This document shows positions 40,187-52,600 of a stretch of 64,000 nt of DNA, one piece after another (positions within the stretch are counted from its first letter, which is position 1; every line of letters begins with the position of its first letter). The stretch lies in contig JANQSF010000130.1 in assembly GCA_028284155.1 (NCBI GenBank), positions 1 through 64,000 of the forward strand, given 5' to 3'. The notes under the pieces were generated by a model. It did not search any database, was not told where the DNA came from, and saw only the letters and a list, made by a program, of their open reading frames with translations. The DNA comes from Phycisphaeraceae bacterium (GTDB lineage Bacteria > Planctomycetota > Phycisphaerae > Phycisphaerales > Phycisphaeraceae). The position numbers were made by a program, and so were the translations under genes.

Positions 40187-40651
40187 GCCGACAATGATTG
40201 GATTCGATGGCTCCCATCGCCTCAAGGCGACTTGATTAGGCGCATGGCTTCGTCTGCGCGCATACCGGGCCGCGCGGACAAGTCATTCGTCTGCCAGATC
40301 AGGTCCCTTCTCACCGGGCCAGACTCCTGCGCAATTCTAATCGTACGCACCGCGTGTGCCTCATCATGCTTTGACAAACGTCCGGTAATTTGATACACCG
40401 ACCCTTGGGTGGAATCAGTCCACCACCGTGGGTGACGTCTGTCGTGGCATTGACGGTTTGTGCCGTTGCATGTTGGAAGTTGTCACGCGTTACTCACTCA
40501 ATTGGAATCATTCTGACTGGCAATCGGCTCGGTCATCTTGTCGCAGTTCCGCTGGTCCTTTGGAGTGGGGCATGTCTGCAGAATCCAGCAACATCCAACT
40601 TCAATGCGCCTAGAACCGGCGGATCTGCCCGACGCTTTTGTTAGGTAGATC
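40187..40651. other. Gene-free stretch before the giant gene
   Basis: The 465-base region likely holds the terminator of the PEP-CTERM gene and the promoter of the giant gene. Small hairpins lie at 40205-40219 (CGATGG/CCATCG) and 40217-40230 (TCGCC/GGCGA). They overlap each other and lack a T-tract. An open frame at 40390-40644 (84 codons) has no recognisable domain and I do not call it. The giant gene has AGG about six bases before its ATG. Confidence 0.45.
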
Positions 40652-43600
40652 ATGAATATCAAGAGTGCGCGTCCCTGGCTGTGTGATGTTCTGCCGACGC
40701 TTCCGACGCGGATGCCCCCACCGCCCCCACTGGCGTGTCGTGGTGGCGGCGATGCCCGTGCGCGGCGGCACACCTTTGCGGCGGTGGAAGCGTTGGAACA
40801 GCGCGTCCTACTTTCGTCGTTCGTGCTGCTGAACCCGACGGCAACATCCGACGTTGCAATGGGGCCTGCGCCCGCATGGTTCACTGTTCCCGATGCGTCG
40901 CCCGTCGAGCTGTCGGCGTGCGGCGTTCGGCCGGCCAGCGCCCCGCTTCAGGCGCAAGGCTCGGGCCAATTGCCCATTGCGTTTGGCCAAACGGCAGTCG
41001 GGGAAATCAGCGACCCCGTTGCGGACGAGTGGTTGTTCGATTTGACGATTTCAGCGGCCGACTTCGATCGACCGTTCTCCATTGTGGTTGACGGCGACGG
41101 TGTGCTCCGACCCATGCTCGAACTGCTGGACACCGGCGGGACGGTGATGGCAACCGGGGCGGCTGGAACTAACACGTTCGACACGCGGATTGATGAGGTA
41201 GTGATCGATGCGGCCGACGGCGCGGGTACATACCAGGTCCGCGTGACGGCGTTCACAACAGAGATGGGCGCTTTCGAGGTTGGCGTTTCCGACGGCCCTA
41301 TTGACACCGTCACACCGATCCCGTTCTCGACCTTCATACCGGGATTCATTGACCGTACCGGCGACGAGGACTTCTACTCATTCGACGCGCAGGCGGGCGA
41401 TGTCGTCACCATCGACGCGGAGGGGACGGGTTTTTCTGCCGACGCGGAGTTGACCGGCCCCAATGGATTCGTCGCGTTAACCGGCGACAGCAATGCCCGT
41501 TCAACCGTGACGCTGACGGAGACCGGGACTTACAACGTGCGCGTGCGCGGCGGCGGCGCGGCATCGGTCGGTCACGGGCCGTTTCTGCTGAGCGTGAGCG
41601 ACCCGCAACCGATGCCGACGGCGATGTCATTCGGCGAACGTGCGCGCGTGGCTATCGGCGTCGAAGGCGACGTGGCGTTGTTCACCTTCCACGCCGACGC
41701 GGCGCACGTGGGCAAGCCGGTGTCGATCGCCGTGTCGTCAGAGTTGGCCGGCCAGTCGTTCCAAGGCCGACTTCAGTTGATCGGTCCGGACGGGATAACC
41801 GTGTTGGCCTCGACATCGGACAACAACACACATGTCTTCGCGCTGGAGATCGACGACTTCGTCCTGCCGGCTGAGGGTGACTACTCGGTCCGGTTCTTCG
41901 ACAGTGGCAACGACCATGTCGGCAATTTCCTGATCGGCATCAGCGATCAGCCGACCCAGTCGGCGACGCCCCTGCCCGCGTTCAACACGACCGTCTCCGG
42001 CTCGATCAACCTGCTGGGCGACGTGGACGAGTACACGTTCACGGGCGCGGTCGGCCAGGTCGTCACCGTCGAGCGCACATCGGGAGGCTCGACGGACATC
42101 ACGCTGATCGCGCCGGACGGGACGGTAGTCGGCGGCGGCGGCGTAAACGACTCACTGATTAACCTGGTCACGTTACCGCAGGCCGGTACGTACACCATTC
42201 GCGTCGAGCCGCGCAACGGCACGGTCGGCACTGAATTGGATAACACGGGCGGGTATAGCTTCGTCGTCTGGACGCCGACGCGCGACCCCATACCGACACC
42301 GATCGCGTTCGGGCAGTCGCTGCCCGCATTGGTCGGCATCCGCGGGGATATCGTCGAGTTCTCGCTCGACGTACAGCCGGAGCATGTTGGGAAGCAAGTC
42401 TCGATCGTCGCTTCAGCCGAATCGAGTGGTCGCGGGTTCAACGGCCGACTGCAACTGATCGGGCCGGACGGTTCGACCATCGTCGCCAGTGTGGCGGACA
42501 ACAACACGCACGTCTTTGCGCAGGAGATCGACGACTTCGTCCCGACCGAGGCTGGGCTTTACACGATCCGCTACTTTGACAGCGGTCACGACCAAACGGG
42601 CGGCTTCACAATTGGCGTCAACACGCAGCCGCTTGAGACACCCCTGCCGTTGCCGGCATTCAATACGACGATCACCGGCGCGATCAACGAATTAGGGGAC
42701 GTTGACGACTACACGTTCGACGCGACCGCCGGTCAGGTCGTGACGATTCAACGTCTGACCAACGGTTCGATCGATATGACACTGTTCGGTCCGGGAGGGT
42801 CGGTCGTCGCGGGCGGCGGCGTCAACGACAACACGCTGCTGAACCTGGTGACACTTCCAGACGACGGGGAATACACGCTACGGATCGAGCCGAGTAACGG
42901 TTCCGTTGGCACTGAACTGGACAACACCGGCGCGTACAGCTTTGTGGTCTGGACGCCGGAACGTTCGCCGACGCCGATCCCGATCACGTTCGGTCAATCC
43001 CTGCCGGGTGAGGTTGCCGTCCGCGGTGACCGCGTGCTCTACAGCCTCGAAGTTCTGCCGGAGCACGTCGGACGTCCGGTGTCGATCATGATGACCCGCG
43101 AGGCGACTGGTCGCGGTTTCAACAATCGGCTTCAGTTGCTGCGTCCGGACGGGTCCGTGTTGGCCAGCGGGGCGGACAACAACAGCCATGTTTTCAGCTT
43201 GGAGATCGACGACGTCACTCTGCCCGAAGCGGGCACGTACACCATCCTCGCGTTCGACAGCGGCAACGACCAACTGAGTCGGTTCAGCGTGGCCGTCAGC
43301 GATCAGCCGACCGAGACTCCGACGGCTGTGCCGATCGGCAGCAAGACGGCCGGCGTGCTAGAGCCGTTCGCCGACGTCGATGAATACACCGTCACGTCGA
43401 CGAGCGGTCAGGCGATCACGCTGTACGTGTCGTCGGCGTCCAGCCAGGACACCGACCTGACCGTTTTACGGCCGGACGGCACGGTCGCGGCTAGCGCCAC
43501 CGGCGGCACCGATTCGACGTTGAGCTTCACGCCCGATGTCGGCGTTACTTACACCGTGCGGATCGAGCCGGGCGGCGGCACGATCAATACCACGCTTACC

Positions 43601-46600
43601 GAAATCGGTGTTTACTTACTCGAAGTCAGCGACGCGTCGAACCCGGCGCAGTACATTCTCGACGCCGGCGGCGACGTTCCGATCGCGTTTGGCCAAACGA
43701 TCGCCGCGACCATCGACAACGCGGCCGACCTGGACAACTACGTTTTTGACGGCCAGCGCAATCAGGTCGTGCGGATCAGCGTCGCGTCGGGGCGTGACCG
43801 CGGCGCGCAGTTGCGTGCCGACGTGCGTTTGTTCGGACCGGGCGGCGTGCAGATCGGCTCCAGCACGAGCGGCAACCACGCCGATTTCAAAGATTTCACC
43901 CTGCCTTCTAACGGGCAGTACCGCATTGAAGTTTCCGGTCGCGGCAGCGATGTCGGGCCGTACGTCGTCGGGCTGAGCGATCGGCCGGTCGAGCAAAACA
44001 CCGCCCCCACGTCGACCCTCTTCAATATCGCGACCGATCCCGCAGACGGCTACATCGGGGATGGACCCGGTGGGCCTTTCAGTAGCGATACGTTATCGAG
44101 CATCCGCGTCGGCAACGGCGGCAGCACGCCAAACCGAGTGTTCCTCAATGCGCTCTACTTCTTCGAGTTGCCGTCATTGACACCCGGCACGATCGACCAG
44201 GCGAGTTTCTCGTTCCCGTACGTCGATGACAATTCCGGTGTACAGATGAACGTGTGGGGGCTTGGTTACGTCTCGACGCCGACGCTTGACACCGACTTGA
44301 CACTCAATGGCAGCAACGACGCCGACGCCGGTCTGGGGGTCGCGTCGCGCACGTTGATCCAGGCAGATGTCGTCAACGGCATCCCCGACCCGAACAACAC
44401 GGCCGTGGAGGTGTCAACAGACGCCACAGGCGGCGCGAACCTCACAGCGTTTATCAAGAGTCTTTACGCCGCCGGCGCGCAGCCGGGCGACTTTGCCGTA
44501 ATCCGGCTCAGCCCGCAGCAGGGCAGCGATCCCAACGCCGGTGGCACAACCGGGCACGTCGTCGGCTTCAGCGAACTGGATGGTGGCGCGATCCAGCCGA
44601 CGCTCACGTTCACCGCCGACGCCGTACCCGTCCTGACGCCCGGTGAACAGGTCGGCGGTTCGATCGAACGATTGGCCGACGAGGACATCTACCGCTTCGA
44701 TTACAACAACCAGACCGATCTGATCCTTCGTGCCCGAAGCACGGACAACACGCGCGCGTTGGACATGCAGATCATCTCGCCGGCCGGCACGGTCGTGCGC
44801 AGCTTCAGCGGCACGACCGTCGGCGGCAACATCGTGTTGCCCGTGCCCGGTCAATACTCCGTGCTCCTGCGCGCCAGTGCCACGTCGAACAACGACGGCA
44901 CGCGGACGACCGATTACCTGTTGGACTACGACTACTCTGCGGCAACCCCGTCGACCTTACCGGGCGAGCCGAGCGGTCCGATCGCGAGTCTGTTCAGCGT
45001 CGCCGTCCCGGGCACACCGACCGGCGCGGGCGAGCCGCCTGTGGCCGTGCCGCCGCTGCCGACCGTCGTGCAGGGCTTCGACGATCTGGGCCCGACGAAT
45101 CTGCCATTCGAGTCGCCCTTCATCGGGCAGTTTCCAAGCGGCAGCGGACGACACGTTTTCACCTTTGATGCCACAGCCGGTGACACGGTGTTGATCGATG
45201 TCGAAGCGACGTCGCGGACGAGTGTCAGCGCGGTGCTGCGCGACCCGAACGGCGTGCCCATCAGCACCGACACCAACGGCGGCAGCGCATCGGTCGGCGG
45301 CACGATCTTCGCGACCGGCACGTACGAGTTGGAAGTGACCGGCAGCGGCGGTGGCGGGTTCGTCGTGACGTCGTCCAGTCGCAATGCGCAGGTTTCGACT
45401 CAGATCGTGCTCAACGATCCGGGCCTGGTTACCACGTTAGACACACCAGCCGGCCAACAGATCTACACCTTCGATCTGGCCACACCGACCACCGTCGACC
45501 TGCGTGTCGATCCGATCAACGGCAGCCTGTTCGATAGCCTTCTGATCCTCGAAGGGCCTGACGGCCAACAAGTTGCCGCGACCAACAGCGGCACGTCGTC
45601 CGTGCTCAACGACCTGCACCTTTCGGCGACGGGCACGTACACCGTTGTCGTTCGGCCGTCACTGCCCTCGGGCGGGCACGGCGCATATGTGATCAGCCTG
45701 AACACCGGGACGACCACCACAATCACGCCCGATGTCGATGGCACGATCGGGTTCGGTGAAAACGCCTCGACCACCATCGACGGCGCGAACCCCGAGACGC
45801 AACTCACATTCGATGTGCTGCCCGATCAAGTCGGCAAACCCGTTTCGGTCGTTGTATCAAGAAACCTGACGGGCGCGGGATTCCAAAGCCGGCTGCGTGT
45901 CTTTGGGCCCGACAATGCCTTGCTGGCCAGTGTGTCGGACAATAACAGCCACGTCTTCGCCCTGGAGATCGACGACCTGATCCTGCCGGTCGCGGGCACT
46001 TACACAATTCAACACTTCGATAGTGGCAACAACAACTCCGGCAACTTTACGATCGCACTGAGCGACCAGCCGATCGAGACGCCGTCGCAACTTGGCGGGT
46101 CGCTGCTGCGCTTCACGTTCGACGACCAAACCGACCCGACCGCTAATTTGGGCACGCTGGGCTCGAACCATGATGGCGACCTGCGCGGCAACGCTACGTT
46201 TGTTCCCTTCGCCGGCGGCCACGCGGTGTCGCTGGATGGCAACAACAGCGTCGTCTCAGTGGGTGGGAGCGGGTCGTTGCTCAATGTCGGCGACGCCGAC
46301 TTCTCCATTTTCGCCCGCGTGCAGACATCGAGCGCCGAGCCGGGTCAAACGGACCATCGATTCATCGTCGGGCGTGACAACACGGGATTCGACCCCACGC
46401 ACGCCGTCCTGATCCAGCGCGACACCGGCATCCCCAAATTCAGCTTGGTCGATGGCGTCGATTTCGTCGTTGTGGCCGGTACGACCCCGATCAATGATGG
46501 AGTCCCACACGAACTGCTCGCCGTGCGCGAAGGCGATGAGATGAAGCTGTTTGTCGATGGGGTGCTCGAAGGGTCCGCCGTCCTCCCCGGGGGATTCGGC

Positions 46601-49600
46601 ACGGCCGACACGAATGCCCCGCTGATGATCGGCGGCCGGCTTGCCGCAGGTCTCACCACCGACGACTTCATCGGCGTGATCGACGAGGTCGCTTTCAGCA
46701 CTTCCGGATTCGCCCAGCAGGTCGCCGGCGAGATCAACCCCATCGGCGATGTGGACGAGCACACCTTCGCCGGCACGGCGGGCACGGTCATCACAGTCGA
46801 GCGGACCAGCGGCAGCCACGTCGATCTGACGCTCCTGCGCCCGGACGGCAGTGTCCTGGCGGGCGGTGGCGTCAATGATTCGTTAATCAACCTGGTGACG
46901 CTCCCGACGGACGGCGTCTATACCGTCCGTGTCGAGCCGCGCAACGGCACGGTCGGCAGCGAGTTGGACGACACCGGCAGTTATGGCTTCGCCGTCTGGA
47001 CGCCGACGCGCAACCCCGCGCCAATCTCGCTTGACTTCGGCCAGTCCGTTCCCGTGTCGATCCCAATCCGTGGCGACCGGGCTTTTCTTGAATTCGAGGC
47101 GTTGCCCGAGCACGTCGGCAAGCAGGCGTCGCTAGTCGTCTCCAGCAACTTAACGGGTGCCGGCTTCAACAGCCGACTCCAACTCCGCGATCCCGACGGC
47201 GTGCTGATCGCCAGCGCAGCGGACAACAACAGCCACGTCTTCGCGCTCGAGATCGATGACTTCACGATCGAGAAGGTTGGTACATACGAGATTCTCTTCT
47301 TCGACTCGGGGAACGACCAAACCGGTAACTTCAACATCGGGTTAAGCGATCAGCCGATCGAGTCGGCGTTCCCGCTGGGATCGCCCGAGCCCGCCCCGGA
47401 GTCGGACCTCCAGATCGTTGAGCCCGGTTGGGCCCTGACGCGCACACTGACCCTCGAGCAGGCCGTCGCGGCGCACTTCAACCCGGCGGACGGCTTGCTC
47501 TATGTCAGCCAGCGGTTGTCGTCGGGCGGGCTCTACCGCTTTGAAAACGACGGAACCGCAACGCTGCTGGACGGCTTCAGTAACCCCGGCGTGATCGGCA
47601 TCGACCCGAATGACGGGGATGTTTTCGTTGCCGAGGACTTCGGGGGCAACATCTACCGCTTGGGGTTCGGAGAGACGTCCCGATCGACGTGGGTCAGCGG
47701 GTTCCGCAGCGGCGATGACGATCCGGCTGGCATCGCCTTCGTACCCAGCGACTACACAGGAACGGTAGTCAATCCGGGCGACGCGCTGTCGGTCGATCGC
47801 GGTTCCGGGGGTTCCGACGACATCTGGCTGTGGTCCCCTGACACTGCCCAAGGTGAATCGTTGCTGCATGACGATGACGGCACGATGACGGACCCCGTTG
47901 ACATCACCGTCTCGAGCGACACGATCTACGTGGTCGATGCCAATGGTGGCGACAGCCGCATCTACATGGTCGGCGCTGGCGGCGCCCTGACACAACTGGT
48001 CACATCCGAGCCATTGGTCAACGCCAATGCCATCGACTTCGATCCGACCAGCGGCATGCTGTATGTCGGCGAACGTGCCAACCGCGTGCTCCGCGTCAAT
48101 CCGGCCACGGGCGATGTATCGGTTATGTTCTCGGGGTTTGAAAACGTTTGGTGGGGCGGGCTGGATGTGTCAGCCGACGGCACGCAGATTGCCATTTCGG
48201 AACGCACTAGTGGACAAGTGCACGTCTTCACAAATGTGGCCGCCAGCTTCAACGAGGTTGTGTCTGGGACGATCAACCCGCTCGGCGACGTTGACGAACA
48301 CACGTTCTTCGCCCTGGCCGGGACGGTCGTCACCATCGAGCGCACAAGCGGCAACTTCATCGACCTGACACTGTTTGGACCGGACGGCTCGGTCGTGGCC
48401 GGCGGAGGTGTCAATGACACCCTGCTGAACCTCGTCACGCTACCTGCTGACGGCGTCTACACCGTGCACGTGGAGCCGGCCAACGGCACGGTCGGTACCG
48501 AGTTGGACAACACGGGCAATTACAGCTTTGTCGTGTGGACACCAACGCGCGACCCCGTGCCCATCCCGATCACGTACGGCCAAGAGGTCCAGATCGACCT
48601 GCCGATCCGCGGCGACATCGCCGAATTGACCTTCGACGTGCAGGCACAGGACATCGGTAAGCAGGTTTCGATCCTCGTATCGTCAGAGTTGTCCGGGCGG
48701 GGCTACAACGGCCGACTCCAGGTACGCGATCCCAACGGAGTCCTTATCGGGAGCGTTGCGGACAACAATACTCACGTCTTCGCGCAGGAAGTCGATGACT
48801 ATGTGCTGACCGAAGTGGGCACGCACACGATCCGATTCTTCGACTCCAACCACGACCAGACGGGCAGTTTCCGCGTCGCGCTCAGCGACCAGCCGATTGA
48901 CACGACGACGGCCATCCCAGGATTCAACAGCACGGTCAATGGAAGCATCACGCCTCGTGGCGATGTGGATGAATTTACGTTCACCATGCCCCTGCCCGGG
49001 GACAACTCCGTGCTATTCAATGGTGGCGCGGAGTCAGGCGATCTGTCGGGCTGGGCTGCTGATGTCAGTGGAACCAGTTCAGGTAACGGCGACATCATTG
49101 CGTCCGTTACGTCACAACCACAAACAGGGCCGACCGTACTGCCGTTTGCTGGCTCCCGGTTCTTTACGTTTGGCAATGAAGCGGCGGGTTCTGTCGGCAG
49201 TGGAGCAGTTCTTTCTCAATCGGGAACTGCGGGACTGAATACCTCCACTCTAACGTTAAGAGGAAGAGTCCAGACGGAGACCGGCGACACTGGAGAGGCT
49301 GTCCTCACCTTCCTAGACAGTTCCGGTGGAGTGCTCGACTCACAGTCAACGGGTGTTTTAACATCCGACTTTGCGTGGACGGAGTTTCAATTCAGTGCGC
49401 CAGTCCCCGCGGCGGCGGCGGAGTGGCGGGTCGACCTGATCGGCGATTTGGGGAACGGCACTTTTATCAACGCGTTCTTCGATTCCATCGAATTGCTCAC
49501 GCCCAGTCCGTCGCGTGTCGTCACCATCGAGCGCACGAGCGGTAACCACGTCGACCTGACTCTGTTCGGCCCGGACGGCTCGGTCGTCGCCGGCGGCGGC

Positions 49601-52600
49601 GTCAATGACATTCTGCTGAATCTGGTCACGTTGCCCGACGACGGTACATACACGGTGCGCGTCGAGCCGAGCAATGGCTCGGTAGGCACAGAGTTGGACA
49701 GTACAGGCGACTACAGCTTCATTGTCCGAACACCGAGCGCCAACCCCGTTCCGACACCGATCGCGTTCGGCGAGTCCGTGCGGGTGGACCTGCCGATTCG
49801 GGGCGATGTGGCATTGCTGAGCTTCGAAGCATTGCCGGAGCACGTTGGCCAGCCGATCTCGATCGTCGCGTCGTCGAACCTGACCAGTGCCGGCTATAAC
49901 GGACGGCTGCAACTGTTTGGACCGAACAACGCATTCCTGGCAGGCGTGTCGGATAACAACACGCACGTGTTCGCACAAGAGATCGACGACTATCTATTGC
50001 CGACGGCCGGCACGTACACCATCAAGTTTTTCGACTCAGGCAATGACCAGACGGGGAGTTTCAATATCGGGCTGAGTGACCAGCCGATCCCTGCCGGAAC
50101 TGAGCCAATCGTCGCCGACGACCCTGCCCTGGCGCGTCAGATCAGCCCGGTTGGCGATGTCGATCAGTTCACCTTTGACGCGCTTCGCGGCCAGGCGTTC
50201 AATGTCTTTGTCGACGCGCTGCCGGCCAGCCTGTTCCTTGACGCAACGATCCTCGATTCCACAGGCGAGGTGCGCGCGTCGTTCACTGGTAGTAACGACG
50301 CGAACATTTCTGAGTTCGTCGCACCGGAAGACGACACGTACACGATCCGCGTCGAACCGGGCGGCGGGTCCGTTTCCGATCGGCTGGACAACACCGGCGA
50401 TTACACGATCGGGCTGGAACAGATCGTCACGACGCCCAATCTCGTCGTCACGGCCGTCAACCCACCGACTGAACCGGACATTGTCAGCGGCGACACGGTT
50501 TCGTTCAGTTTCACAGTCGAGAACATCGGCAACGCCGCGACACCCGTCAGCGACTGGTCCGACCGGGCCGTGCTGAGCACGAATGCGACCTACGGCGACG
50601 CCGACGACATCGAACTGTCCGTCGACGCGCACTCGGGTGCGCTGACGCCCGGCCAGACCTACACCGTCAACGCTACGGGCGACATCCCCGAGGGTGTGTC
50701 CGGTGACTTCTTCGTGATCGTTGAGACCGACACGAACAACCAGGTGCTCGAATTGTTCGCCGAAGACGACAACGTCACGTCGAGCGCGGCGACGTTCCAT
50801 GTCGACCCCGCGCCATACCCGGACCTCGTCATCGAAGATCTGATGGTAGAGGTCGGCGTCGTTGGTGAACCATCCACGACCGTCGCCTACTGGCAATTCG
50901 ACGACGCGACACCGGGCGATGGGCTCAACAGCGGCGATACTGTCACACTGACCGACTCGGTGGGTGGGCATGACCTGACGGCCGCGGGCTCTGGCGGCTT
51001 CACGGCCGACAGCGACCAGCCGGTCGTGAACATCCCCAACCCCGACGGGTCGGCCGGCTTCAACGGCGACCCCGTCGCGAACTTCGGTTCGCTGAACTCG
51101 CCCGGAGCGGCTACCGGCGGTGCCCGTTTGGCGACTAGCACGACCGATGCTTTCGACCTGTCCGGCCGGTCATGGACACTCGAGGGTTGGTTCAATCACA
51201 ACGGCAGCACACCGGCGGGATTCGGCGACATCATCGCCGGCACGCGCGACACGCCCGACTTCGGCGGTTTTACGCTCCGGGTGACAGCGGCGCACTTCCT
51301 GACGGCAACGTTCTTAGAATCGGGAGGCGCGGCCGACTCCTTGACCGTGCAGACATCAACTCCGATCACCAGCAACGAGTGGCACCACTTCGCGCTAATC
51401 TGGCAGGACGGCGCAGGCGCCAACGGTTCGGGCCTGGCGGAGCTGTATCTCGACGGTGCGATGGTCGGCCAGACGGACGCCCCGGCCGCGTTCGATGCGG
51501 CGGTTGCCGACAGCAACGACGAAGACGCCCTCATCATCGCCGGTCGCGAAGCCGTCGGCGAGAACAACTTCGACGGCCTGCTCGACGAGATGCGGTTCAG
51601 CGCCGTAGCTTTGTCTCCGAGTGAATTCCTCAATGCGGCTAGTGCGGCCGGCAATGCCCTTTCATTCGACGGTGTCGATGACCTGGTTCAAGTCGGCAAT
51701 CTCGGCGCTCGTCCGACCACCGGAACGATCTCGTTCTGGATGCGCGCCGATGTGGTTGAGAACTTCCGCAACCCGTTCACCACCGGCCCGATTACGGCCG
51801 ACGGGTCGATGGGCAATCAGGCGATCCGATTTGAAGAAAGCTCGAATGGCGGGTTCGTTACAATTATCGGCGCGGACAACGCGGACTTTTCCACAGGTTG
51901 GACGGCGCACAACTTCACCGGTTCTTTGGTTCAGGATCGCTGGTACCACGTCGCGCTGGCGTGGGACTCGGACAACGACCGTGTGGTCGGCTTCCTGGAT
52001 GGCCAAGAGGTGTTCGACGCGACGAACTCGACCTGGCCGTCCAACTTCAACAACGTGACGGTCGGCGCCGGCTGGTCGACTGGCAGACATTGGCAGGGGC
52101 AGATCGATGAGGTGCGCATATGGGATGTGATGCGCAACGAGAATCAGATTCACGGTGACATGAATCGGAGCCTGGCCGGCGATGAGCCCGGCCTGGTGGC
52201 GTACTACCGATTTGACGAGGCCGGCGGTACGACCGCGGTCGATAGTTCGTCGAGCGGTAATGACGGCACGCTAGGCGGCGGCAACGCTGCGGCGGAGCCG
52301 GTACGCGTCGCATCTACCGCTCCGATCACGTCGAGCACTTTGTCATTCACCGACGGCGACTTCGCCGGCTGGACGAGCGAGCCGATCAACAGCGCCGCTG
52401 GCGGGCAGACTACACAGCGCGTTTCCACCGGGGGCAACCCCGACGCGTTCTGGGAAGTGACCACTGCCACGAACGATGCGACATTCACCTTTCACTCGCA
52501 TCCATCGTTCGTCTACGACCCCGCCGACGGCCCGATCGAGTCGATCACGTTCGAACTGGAGTACATGAACATTGCGTTCTTTGGGCAGGGGCAGGTTGTC

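Larger units (their letters stand above)
41640..50160 (+). repeat. Composite PPC-like / beta-sandwich repeats of the giant protein
   Basis: A landmark DNN-(T/S)-HVF-x-x-E-(I/V)-DD occurs seven times, at 41819, 42497, 43175, 45938, 47222, 48761 and 49952. A second landmark (V/I)-x-R-x-(S/N)-G-x-x-x-D-x-TL occurs five times, at 42068, 42746, 46796, 48335 and 49526. From the first landmark to the next D-V-D segment the distance is 198-204 nt in five copies (201, 201, 198, 201, 204) but 810 and 1065 nt in copies four and five. The segments resemble bacterial pre-peptidase C-terminal (PPC) domains. Copies also look similar at the DNA level, suggesting recent duplication or gene conversion. Confidence 0.85.

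Noticed and set aside
40390-40644. 84-codon plus-strand frame before the giant gene
   Set aside because: No ribosome site or domain, and Ser/Leu/Arg-rich without a clear signal peptide; kept as intergenic.
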